Assembly: GCA_903889015.1 (NCBI GenBank)
Contig: CAISVS010000004.1
Coordinates: 1-5,851 of the forward strand
Origin: an uncultured bacterium
Lineage (GTDB): Bacteria; Patescibacteriota; Saccharimonadia; Saccharimonadales; Saccharimonadaceae
DNA length: 5,851 nucleotides
Direction: 5' to 3'
Part shown: positions 1-5,596 of the stretch, one piece after another
How the letters are laid out: every line of letters starts with the position of its first letter
Numbering within the stretch: the stretch's first letter is position 1
Notes under the pieces: generated by a model
Told to the model about the DNA's origin: nothing
The model's database searches: none
What the model saw: only the letters and a program-made list of their open reading frames with translations
Position numbers and translations under genes: made by a program

Positions 1-201
1 GCATTGTTGCAACAAAATGCTACAATAGTAACTAGTGGCACAGGTGAAATGGCATACGTAACATCAATTGATGGTGTTGTCGCCAATCCTACCAACCAAT
101 ATTGGGAATTTTTGGTTAACGACGTATCAGCATCAGTTGGCGCTGGTAGCTACACTACAAAAAGCACCGATACAATCACTTGGAAATTAAGTTCTTTCTA
201 A
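1..201 (+). CDS. DUF4430 / transcobalamin-like C-terminal domain protein, 3' end only
   Basis: The reading frame is open to the left edge, so only the last 66 residues are visible and no start can be assigned. The fragment has the pattern I associate with DUF4430 (the transcobalamin-like C-terminal domain): a strand leading to VTSIDGV (residues 20-26), then QYWEFLVN (33-40), SVGAGSY (45-51) and a closing DTITWKL (57-63) right at the C-terminus. In animals this fold is the C-terminal cobalamin-contacting domain of transcobalamin and intrinsic factor. Bacterial members are usually exported surface or lipoprotein proteins. The next gene starts 12 nt downstream and encodes an S-component-like membrane protein, and a cobalamin adenosyltransferase follows in the opposite orientation, so a role as an extracytoplasmic cobalamin (corrinoid) binder is reasonable but inferred. 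Signal peptide and anchor, if any, lie outside the window. Family call fairly firm; ligand not shown. Confidence 0.8.
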   Translation, partial: ALLQQNATIVTSGTGEMAYVTSIDGVVANPTNQYWEFLVNDVSASVGAGSYTTKSTDTITWKLSSF

Positions 202-206
202 AAGGA
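201..206 (+). promoter_or_regulatory. Shine-Dalgarno site of the DUF6580 gene
   Basis: AAAGGA lies 7 nt before the ATG at 214, in the short gap after the preceding stop codon. It fixes the start of the downstream membrane protein and shows that this organism uses SD-dependent initiation inside operons, unlike the two - strand genes, whose starts lack any such sequence. Confidence 0.8.
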
Positions 207-213
207 AAAAACA

Positions 214-780
214 ATGACTAAAAATAACATCTTGAAATACATTACAATCATCACTCTGCTGACAGCTTTGGCTGTCGGCTGGAGGGTTGTTAATTTCAAT
301 TATGGCATCGCGCCCAACCTTGAGATTGTAACTTCGGTCAGTGTTTTGGCTGCAGTTATACTAGGTCTACAAGCTGCCGTAATCGTACCAATTGCAACAA
401 TGATTTTATCCGATTTAATCATCGGTAACACGTCAATCTTTGTTTATACTTGGAGTGCATTTGCCGTTATCGGCCTAGGTGCATTATTACTGCGCAAACT
501 AAATAACAAACCAAAAATGCAAATTTTATCATCGATTGGTTTTGCAGCTGCCAGTTCATTCTTGTTTTTCATCGTCACAAACTTTGGCGTTTGGGCACAA
601 GGCTGGTACCCCGCAACTGTTGCTGGTTTAATCGACTGTTATACAATGGCATTGCCGTTTTACCGCACGATGTTAATTGGCAACTTGATTTTAGTACCTG
701 CTGCTGTAAGTATTTATCAGTTAATCAGATACTATCAAACTTCAAAAAGTTTAGTAGTCGATACCCTTGTTCGCAAGTAA
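214..780 (+). CDS. DUF6580-type membrane protein, probable ECF-transporter S component (cobalamin candidate)
   Basis: This complete 188-residue, very hydrophobic protein has about six membrane segments (roughly residues 8-26, 37-51, 52-70, 74-95, 104-121 and 151-172), the usual size and topology of ECF S components. Two stretches match my memory of DUF6580: TNFGVW (122-127) followed by WYPATVAGL (131-139), and ALPFYRTMLIGNL (146-158). DUF6580 members are predicted substrate-binding integral membrane subunits related to ECF transporters. They need a shared energizing module (EcfA, EcfA', EcfT), which is not in this window. The start is supported by AAAGGA 7 nt upstream. The gene sits 12 nt after a transcobalamin-like gene and converges on a cobalamin adenosyltransferase gene, so a corrinoid is the most likely substrate. 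That is inference from context, since the family has no assigned ligand I can cite. Its last 30 nt overlap the end of the convergent gene. Confidence 0.85.
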   Translation: MTKNNILKYITIITLLTALAVGWRVVNFNYGIAPNLEIVTSVSVLAAVILGLQAAVIVPIATMILSDLIIGNTSIFVYTWSAFAVIGLGALLLRKLNNKPKMQILSSIGFAAASSFLFFIVTNFGVWAQGWYPATVAGLIDCYTMALPFYRTMLIGNLILVPAAVSIYQLIRYYQTSKSLVVDTLVRK

Positions 781-1317
781 TTTATCGTCAAAATGATGTT
801 TTAGTTTAGTCATGTCCGACGCAATATCAACCAGTTTGATAAGCGACTTTGGAAAATTACGACCAGTCAAACACAGACTGGTCGTTTTATGTTTGTCGTT
901 AATTAATTTCTCTAAATCAGAAATATCCAGCAGTCCATCATGAACGGCGTTATTGATTTCATCACAAATTACTAGTTGATAATCGCCACTGGTTGCGGCC
1001 ATATAAGCAAAATCATAGGTTCGTCTGGCCTCAGCGATATGGTCAGCCTTTGATGCCGTTGAACTTAATTCACCGGCTTCAAAAAAGCCTAGTCCACCCT
1101 TATAAAAAGCTAATTTATCATCGAAAATCGGTGCAATCGTTCGGATAAACTGGTGTTCACTGACATCCCACATCTTGATAAACTGTACAAAAGCCACATT
1201 AAAGCCCGCGCCTAATGCCCGCGCCATCAAACCTAGCCCAGCACTAGTCTTGCCTTTACCGTCGCCAGTATAGACGACAATAACGCTATCTTTTTGTTTA
1301 TAATCTTCAAATGCCAT
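751..1317 (-). CDS. cobO: cob(I)alamin / cob(I)yrinic acid a,c-diamide adenosyltransferase (BtuR/CobO/CobA family)
   Basis: This cytoplasmic enzyme transfers the 5'-deoxyadenosyl group of ATP to Co(I) corrinoids, giving adenosylcobalamin. From the ATG at 1317 the protein has 188 residues, close to the usual family length. Visible motifs are the family P-loop YTGDGKGKTSAG (about 16-27), FVQFIKMW (43-50), the acidic Walker-B-like VICDEINNAV (116-125), LTGR (150-153) and the C-terminal LKHHFD...KGIDY, which matches the family ending. The frame has a further ATG at 1332 (five more residues, MYTYI). I prefer 1317 because a TATACT hexamer ends exactly 6 nt before it, so transcription would start at or near this ATG and exclude the upstream one. 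Neither start has a Shine-Dalgarno sequence. The 3' end overlaps the convergent DUF6580 gene by 30 nt. With no corrin-synthesis genes beside it, the likely job is activating imported corrinoid, perhaps for a B12-dependent ribonucleotide reductase encoded elsewhere (inference). Confidence 0.93.
   Translation of the reverse strand: MAFEDYKQKDSVIVVYTGDGKGKTSAGLGLMARALGAGFNVAFVQFIKMWDVSEHQFIRTIAPIFDDKLAFYKGGLGFFEAGELSSTASKADHIAEARRTYDFAYMAATSGDYQLVICDEINNAVHDGLLDISDLEKLINDKHKTTSLCLTGRNFPKSLIKLVDIASDMTKLKHHFDDKLLANKGIDY
859..889 (+). terminator. Probable intrinsic terminator of the DUF4430-DUF6580 operon, inside cobO
   Basis: A perfect 10-bp inverted repeat (859-868 with 876-885) encloses the 7-nt loop AAACACA and runs into TTTT (885-888). 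It starts 78 nt after the DUF6580 stop, in the right orientation to end the + strand transcript. It lies wholly inside the convergent cobO coding region, where the two arms encode TTS and the TGR of the conserved LTGR motif. The T-tract is short, so termination efficiency is uncertain. On the - strand the hairpin is followed by AATTTT and could be partly bidirectional. Confidence 0.55.
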
Positions 1318-1323
1318 GATATA

Positions 1324-1352
1324 AGTATACATAGAAATAAGCGTTCTTTACA
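1324..1352 (-). promoter_or_regulatory. Predicted cobO promoter, leaderless configuration
   Basis: On the - strand, TATACT (1329-1324) is followed by six bases and then the ATG at 1317, placing the expected +1 on or next to the A of the start codon. A weak -35 candidate, TGTAAA (1352-1347, 3 of 6 consensus bases), lies 17 nt upstream. The promoter sits in the short gap after the giant gene's stop codon. No Shine-Dalgarno sequence and no clear terminator hairpin are visible in 1333-1378, so read-through from the giant gene is also possible. Confidence 0.5.
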
Positions 1353-1378
1353 TAACACATATTAATGACTCAGAGATA

Positions 1379-4300
1379 CTATAGACCACTACTAAGATTA
1401 AATAGTGATGTAATTTCTGATTGGCTTAAAGCTCTTGACCATACACCCATCTCATCGTATTTGCCCATACCCCCACCATAAAAATCCCAACTATTTTTAT
1501 TCACCATAAACGGCTGCGTGCCATTACCATTATCTACATTTGCACCAATATTATAACTTGATAGCACAGTACTATTAAGATACACAATGACATTCGTCCC
1601 ATCGTAAGTAACAACTATATGATTCCATTGATTAGTTGGTGCGGCTCCAGAGCCAGAAATATAGTCATAGTTACTATTTACGCCGGTCGTATTACCACGG
1701 CCAACAGTTAACCTAACTACGCCATTTTCATCAACACCAATCTCAGTCCCCTTATAATTACCACCGTACCAGCCAAATTGTCTGCCTTGAGCCTGACCAG
1801 AGCCTGATCTTCTGTATGTCCAAAATGACATAGAAAAAGGAGTTGCAACACCATTAACTACCGAATTAAAATTAGATCCCATATCAATATACGTCACAGG
1901 ACTATCGTTACTGCTTGTGCTATAGCCCCAAAAATCATAAGCACCATTTTTATTGCCAGATATCCACGGTTTATTCATATCATGAGCTGCTGTTACCGCA
2001 TATAGTCTAGCAATATCAGCATCATTTGGGGTAAGATTACTAGATCTATTAACAAAAACTTCATCGATATTTCCCTTAAAGTAGGTAGGATAGCCAACAT
2101 ATGAGTTTCCTATACCTAGCCTGTATGAAGCCGCGCAATACGTAGCTCTATCTGTTACGGAATTACCGACATATACACCATCAACATACATTCTTACGGG
2201 TGTAAAAGTTGTAGGGTTAATAGTATAGACTGCCGCAATATGATGCCAACCATTAAGAATTGATGGAATTGACACCCAAGGGCCCGAATTACCACAACCC
2301 CATGCACCTACTCCCGTTCCATCAGATTTAACCATTATGCCAAAAGTGGCATTATTTTGTCCCGAGCCATTATCATCCATTATAATAGCCTGGAAATGAT
2401 TAACATCGGCTGGATTGTCAAGCGTATACACCCATGCCGACACCAGATAGCTTGACGTTCTTGTATCAATCGTCATCGTATTAGTCGTCAGCATACGATT
2501 ACCTATACCATTAAAACTAAAGGCGCTGCTAGCATTACTAAATCGATCAGTGGTTAAACTTGTTCCATATAATGTAGCATCATTACCGCTCGTACTAGCA
2601 TCACTAGCACTAGCATCGAAAGGATAATACAAAAAAGCATTTGTTTTTACCGTACCATTATTCGTACCAAACGAATCGTATACAGTTTTGCCATAGGTCT
2701 CATCCATTTTCCAGTAAGATACTAAGTTTTTTTGAAGATTATTTGTAAATACTTGGAAAATCCCACTACTGTTGAATGTATGGATTGTATAGCCTCCAAC
2801 ATACGGAGTACCAGATCTTGAATTAAGATTATTAGAATCAATATAAGTTATAATGCCACCGGTTGCATTAATAGCACCACTTGGATAAGAAATAATCACT
2901 ACGCCTGAACCACCCGTGCCACCAACCGCACCACCGCCACCACCGCCACCGCCACCACCGCCAGTATTTGCTGCGCCATTACCACCCGTAGCCAAATCAT
3001 TCGCACCACCAATACCGCCACCGCCTAATCCAGCAACTCCGACGGCTCCAGCACACCACCTGCCACCACTACCGCCGCCACCATAATATACCGCCGTACC
3101 CGAAATAGAGTATTGCAATCCATTACCTCCAATACCCGAGATTCCAACGCCACAACCACCCCCAGATGCATTGCCGCCATTAACTGCAGATCCACCACCA
3201 CCGCCACCATTGCCAGCCGTGGCGTCAGAGATGCCGTTGCCCCCTTTACTTCCTTGATTCATAGTACCTGAGCTACCTAAACCAGCTTGGCCAGTGGCAC
3301 CATCAATAGTTCCAGCCCCACCGCCACCCGATCCACCAATAGTTGATTGAGATACCGCATTGGTATTAATGCGGCCACCACCACCACCGCCACCAACAGC
3401 CACTAAGTTACTAAGTGATGAGTTACCACCATTTGACCCAGCCGATCCAGTTGAAACACCACCAGATCCACCATTACCAACTACTACTGAATAAGATTGA
3501 GTAGTAATACCAAACGCATCACTATACGTAACGCCTCCTCCTCCTCCTCCACCACCGTGATTGTTACCACCACCGCCGCCACCACCAACAGCTAAGACCT
3601 TTACAACTGATGTGTTTGGTAAAATTACAAAAATACCATTACTCATAAAAGTATGTACCGTATTCGCACCAACTTGGGTAATTGTACCGCCAGTTGCAGA
3701 GAGTGAACCAGTCGGATAAGAAATGATGACAATTCCCGAACCTCCTGTACCACCAGAAACACCCGTGCTTGTATAAGCACCCGCACCGCCACCACCAGTA
3801 TTAGCCGACCCATTTGAAACTGCGTTGTTTAATGTAGTTGTTGAATTTCCACCACCACCTAGCCCTCCATTAATATCGATGTAGGCACCACCACCGCCAC
3901 CATAATATTGCGATGAGCCAGAGATAGAATTTATAATTCCTACACCACCCAAACCTGTTGCGCCGCCAGCACCTCCCGCGCCACCACCACCGCCACCACG
4001 AGCTGAGCCACCAACTCCGCCAGAATTACCTTGACCACTAATACCGGCGCCACCGCCAGTACCAGGATGAGTTCCGCCGCCGCCAGATCCACCATAAGAT
4101 CCAGTATTAGGCGCAGTTCCACCAGCGCCACCGCCATAGGCTATAATAGCCGAAGCAACATCTGGGGTATCAGTCGAGTTTCTGCCGTACACTTCAACGC
4201 GCGCTGAACGATTCATTCCAGTTGTTCCACAACAACTATACCAGTCTCCTGCACTATATAAATAACCAGTATGCCTGATGCCAATACCGCCACCAACATC

Positions 4301-5590
4301 GTCCGAACCATAATCTCCGGCTCCATTTTCATTAAATCGGTAGCCCCACCTAGCACCACCATTAGCTGATCCACCCAAATCACCAAGTTTTATGCCCCAA
4401 GCTGAAGGACCTGGATTTGTAGTAGTCTGAACCACCTGGGAGCTAAAATATGTAGCATTCCAATATGGTGACAAGTTATTGTTACCCCAGTTACGATACT
4501 GATCAAAACCAGCTAAAGCTGTCCGACTAGACCACACGCTATCATTTAGCCACCTTGTATCACCCGCATCTGGCCATCTAGCCATGATATCAGTAGTACC
4601 CAACTCATTAAATGATCGGTACTTAGCATCGGCATCAACTCTACTTAAATCATTGTCATTTAAAGTGTTGGCAGTTGTCCAATAGTTAGCATTGTAATTA
4701 AACGTTGTTCCTCTTGTAGCTTTCATTAGCATAGTCCAACCACCACTATCATAATTCATATCGCAATAAACTTTAAAGGGTGTATTCGGCCCAGTGCCGT
4801 CTGGATCAATCCAATATGATCCATCCTCACTAATACCGTCTAATCGCAAAGAATAGCAACTTTTACCTGGATAACTAGATGAATAACCGTATTGAATAGC
4901 CGTATTTGTAATGACTGATGAGTTTTTACCATTATTTCCACTGGCACCGCCAGCACCAACAGTAATCGAGTATGTTTTGTCTGAAACGACAAAAGATGGA
5001 TTAAAAATAACACCACCGCCTCCACCGCCGCCAGATTCGTATCCATTATTATTTCCTTTTCCACCGCCCCCTCCACCCCCCACAACTAATACACTGACAG
5101 TAGGTGAGGTTGTGACTTTGGATACGTTCTCTTGGTTGTATTGACGCCAAATACTGTTATCTGAGGTGCGTAATAGTTTGACTGCACCTGAAGAATTAAT
5201 AGTAGTGGCTTTACCGTTAGAATCAACTGCTGGGAGTTTAACTGAAAAGGTAGATACAGTTTGAGCATTTTTTGTAACTGAGTGACAGGCATTAGTTGTG
5301 TCAGCTGGGCAGATTGAGACATCTAGTGCAACACCACTACAATTGGTGTCAGGGCCAAGTGGATTAGCGTCAGACCACAGTGGGGCACCGTTGTTGGCCA
5401 ACAGACAAGCTTTGGCATAGGCAACACCAGCATCACTGGCTGTTTGAGATAGTTGAGCTAGATACTGAGTTTGCAATGCCACGCGGACGGCTACAGTTGA
5501 GGTGACAGACATTAGTAAAACGGTTAGCATAACAATTGATGCGATTAAAACCGTAGGCAAGGCAAAACCACTCAAATGGCGAGATTTCAT
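1379..5590 (-). CDS. Giant prepilin-like surface protein with glycine-rich, fibrinogen-like and nested LamG domains
   Basis: A complete 1403-residue protein, probably a pilus-associated or cell-surface adhesin. The N-terminus HLSGFALPTVLIASIVML is a class III prepilin signal: cleavage expected after G8, then a hydrophobic helix to about residue 35. Position +5 after cleavage is Thr rather than the usual Glu, as in some atypical minor pilins. Domain order: pilin-like helix and small Cys-containing region (about 9-160); glycine-rich module 1 (164-225 and 478-632), split by a fibrinogen-like domain (238-470); glycine-rich module 2 (633-907, with an 11-Gly run at 877-887); the opening of a third such module (908-950) without its Gly array; then an outer LamG domain (956-985 and 1201-1395) interrupted by a complete inner LamG domain (986-1200). 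The ATG at 5590 directly precedes the prepilin signal and lies 6 nt after an extended -10 element, without a Shine-Dalgarno site. Ligand unknown; fibrinogen-like and LamG domains commonly bind carbohydrates or proteins, so host-cell or surface attachment is the best inference. No frameshift is apparent. Confidence 0.9.
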   Translation of the reverse strand: MKSRHLSGFALPTVLIASIVMLTVLLMSVTSTVAVRVALQTQYLAQLSQTASDAGVAYAKACLLANNGAPLWSDANPLGPDTNCSGVALDVSICPADTTNACHSVTKNAQTVSTFSVKLPAVDSNGKATTINSSGAVKLLRTSDNSIWRQYNQENVSKVTTSPTVSVLVVGGGGGGGKGNNNGYESGGGGGGGVIFNPSFVVSDKTYSITVGAGGASGNNGKNSSVITNTAIQYGYSSSYPGKSCYSLRLDGISEDGSYWIDPDGTGPNTPFKVYCDMNYDSGGWTMLMKATRGTTFNYNANYWTTANTLNDNDLSRVDADAKYRSFNELGTTDIMARWPDAGDTRWLNDSVWSSRTALAGFDQYRNWGNNNLSPYWNATYFSSQVVQTTTNPGPSAWGIKLGDLGGSANGGARWGYRFNENGAGDYGSDDVGGGIGIRHTGYLYSAGDWYSCCGTTGMNRSARVEVYGRNSTDTPDVASAIIAYGGGAGGTAPNTGSYGGSGGGGTHPGTGGGAGISGQGNSGGVGGSARGGGGGGAGGAGGATGLGGVGIINSISGSSQYYGGGGGAYIDINGGLGGGGNSTTTLNNAVSNGSANTGGGGAGAYTSTGVSGGTGGSGIVIISYPTGSLSATGGTITQVGANTVHTFMSNGIFVILPNTSVVKVLAVGGGGGGGNNHGGGGGGGGVTYSDAFGITTQSYSVVVGNGGSGGVSTGSAGSNGGNSSLSNLVAVGGGGGGGRINTNAVSQSTIGGSGGGGAGTIDGATGQAGLGSSGTMNQGSKGGNGISDATAGNGGGGGGSAVNGGNASGGGCGVGISGIGGNGLQYSISGTAVYYGGGGSGGRWCAGAVGVAGLGGGGIGGANDLATGGNGAANTGGGGGGGGGGGAVGGTGGSGVVIISYPSGAINATGGIITYIDSNNLNSRSGTPYVGGYTIHTFNSSGIFQVFTNNLQKNLVSYWKMDETYGKTVYDSFGTNNGTVKTNAFLYYPFDASASDASTSGNDATLYGTSLTTDRFSNASSAFSFNGIGNRMLTTNTMTIDTRTSSYLVSAWVYTLDNPADVNHFQAIIMDDNGSGQNNATFGIMVKSDGTGVGAWGCGNSGPWVSIPSILNGWHHIAAVYTINPTTFTPVRMYVDGVYVGNSVTDRATYCAASYRLGIGNSYVGYPTYFKGNIDEVFVNRSSNLTPNDADIARLYAVTAAHDMNKPWISGNKNGAYDFWGYSTSSNDSPVTYIDMGSNFNSVVNGVATPFSMSFWTYRRSGSGQAQGRQFGWYGGNYKGTEIGVDENGVVRLTVGRGNTTGVNSNYDYISGSGAAPTNQWNHIVVTYDGTNVIVYLNSTVLSSYNIGANVDNGNGTQPFMVNKNSWDFYGGGMGKYDEMGVWSRALSQSEITSLFNLSSGL
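1406..2725 (-). other. Outer LamG domain split by an inner LamG domain (inner part about 1991-2635)
   Basis: Two LamG-type (concanavalin A-like lectin/glucanase) openings follow one another. LVSYWKMDETYGKTVYDS (956-973) with GTNNGTV is the usual first strand of such a domain, but after KTNA (982-985) a second opening appears, LYYPFDASASDAS...GNDATLYG, which continues into a full domain with VSAWVYTL, GWHHIAAVY, VRMYVDGVYVG and IDEVFV. After LYAVT (1196-1200) the first domain resumes with NKNGAYDFWG, TYIDMGSNF, FSMSFWTYRR, QWNHIVVTYDG and a closing YDEMGVWSRALSQSEI. Boundaries are good to a few residues. C1099 and C1152 of the inner domain could pair. Confidence 0.75.
2750..2923 (-). repeat. 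Second copy of the glycine-rich module junction
   Basis: Residues 890-915 repeat residues 613-638 with 20 of 26 identical (GGTGGSG.VIISYP.G core, then ATGG.IT), and TIHTFNSSGIFQV (935-947) repeats TVHTFMSNGIFVI (644-656). In the first copy this junction leads into a new glycine array. Here it leads straight into LamG, leaving a module without its array. A 15-residue longer linker also separates the two halves in this copy. Confidence 0.75.
2890..4160 (-). repeat. Low-complexity glycine-rich coding tract (modules 1b and 2)
   Basis: On the + strand this tract is dominated by CCACCGCC-type trinucleotides; on the coding strand they read as GGN glycine codons. Gly runs are 11 long at 2930-2962, 8 at 3533-3556 (including five identical GGA codons, 3536-3550), 7 at 3566-3586 and 7 at 3374-3394. 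Modules 1b and 2 share ordered landmarks: SISG..YYGGGG (555- and 828-), GLGGGG, NTGGGG and the GGTGGSG(I/V)VIISYP ending. They are therefore homologous copies and not random low complexity. Confidence 0.85.
3623..3754 (-). repeat. First copy of the glycine-rich module junction
   Basis: This encodes residues 613-656: the end of module 1 (GGTGGSGIVIISYPTG) and the opening of module 2 (ATGGTIT, TVHTFMSNGIF), followed by VVKVLAVGGGG. The corresponding junction at 2750-2923 shares the same residues in the same order, and a DNA-level match is still visible over about 41 bases (3714-3754 against 2883-2923). Confidence 0.75.
4181..4879 (-). other. Fibrinogen-like (FReD/intelectin-type) domain inserted in glycine-rich module 1
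   Basis: Residues 238-470 carry the fibrinogen-related pattern: PGKSC (241-245), GSYWIDPDG, PFKVYCDM (271-278), GGWTMLMKA, then a variable middle, WGYRFNENGAGDYGSDD (415-431) with GGGIGIR and YSAGDWYSCC (445-454), closing with RSARVEVYGR. C245 and C276 fit the first conserved disulfide of this fold; C453 and C454 are adjacent. Acidic residues around GDYGSDD could bind calcium (inference). The domain separates NGKNSSV (220-226) from SAIIAYGGG (480-488), which are contiguous in module 2 as NGGNSSLSNLVAVGGG. Confidence 0.8.
4937..5101 (-). repeat. Glycine-rich module 1a
   Basis: Residues 164-218 open the first glycine-rich module: VSVLVVGGGGGGG (165-177), a second 7-Gly run (187-193), VIFNPSFVVSDKTYSITVGAGG (193-215, quoted pattern VIF then SITVGAGG). 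The same order appears in module 2 as VKVLAVGGGG, GGGGVTYS and SVVVGNGG. On the coding strand, 5060-5080 is almost pure G, with runs of two to six. Confidence 0.8.
5526..5590 (-). other. Class III (prepilin-type) signal of the giant protein
   Basis: Residues 1-8 form a short basic leader (MKSRHLSG). FALPTVLIAS and a hydrophobic stretch with no charged residue follow, ending about residue 30. This suits prepilin peptidase processing between G8 and F9 and membrane retention or incorporation into a type IV pilus-like fibre. The +5 residue is Thr instead of the Glu typical of major pilins. Confidence 0.8.
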
Positions 5591-5596
5591 GACTTA

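Noticed and set aside
766..777. CTTG-TTCG-CAAG hairpin at the end of the DUF6580 gene as its terminator
   Set aside because: The stem is only 4 bp, the tetraloop lacks the stabilising C-G closing pair and no T-tract follows. The 10-bp hairpin at 859-889 is a far better candidate.
591..809. + strand frame overlapping the DUF6580 gene
   Set aside because: It is an out-of-frame shadow without a Shine-Dalgarno site and shows no recognisable protein features.
1333..1378. Terminator of the giant gene in the gap before cobO
   Set aside because: I see no GC-rich inverted repeat followed by T's on the - strand, only a promoter-like -10 element and AT-rich sequence.
1991..2635. Recent mobile insertion as the source of the inner LamG domain
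   Set aside because: I could find no convincing target-site duplication or terminal inverted repeat at the two junctions, so the nesting looks like old domain shuffling rather than an element.
2890..4160. Regular CCACCGCC spacing that at first resembles a CRISPR or tandem-repeat array
   Set aside because: There are no constant repeats with unique spacers. The pattern is explained by glycine codons in an intact reading frame.
4911..5144. + strand open frame with proline runs, opposite the first glycine-rich tract
   Set aside because: The prolines are simply the complement of GGN glycine codons. There is no ribosome site or domain, and it lies wholly inside the giant gene.
3025..5322. Four short - strand frames inside the giant gene (3025-3210, 3940-4137, 4840-5085, 5086-5322)
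   Set aside because: They are frame-shifted readings of glycine-rich and pilin-region codons, rich in Val/Ala/Leu by composition. The host frame is intact, so they do not mark frameshifts.
1379..5590. Use of an alternative genetic code (TGA as glycine) in view of the CPR-like content and glycine richness
   Set aside because: All frames are complete with the standard code; the glycines use GGN codons and the genes do not need TGA read-through.
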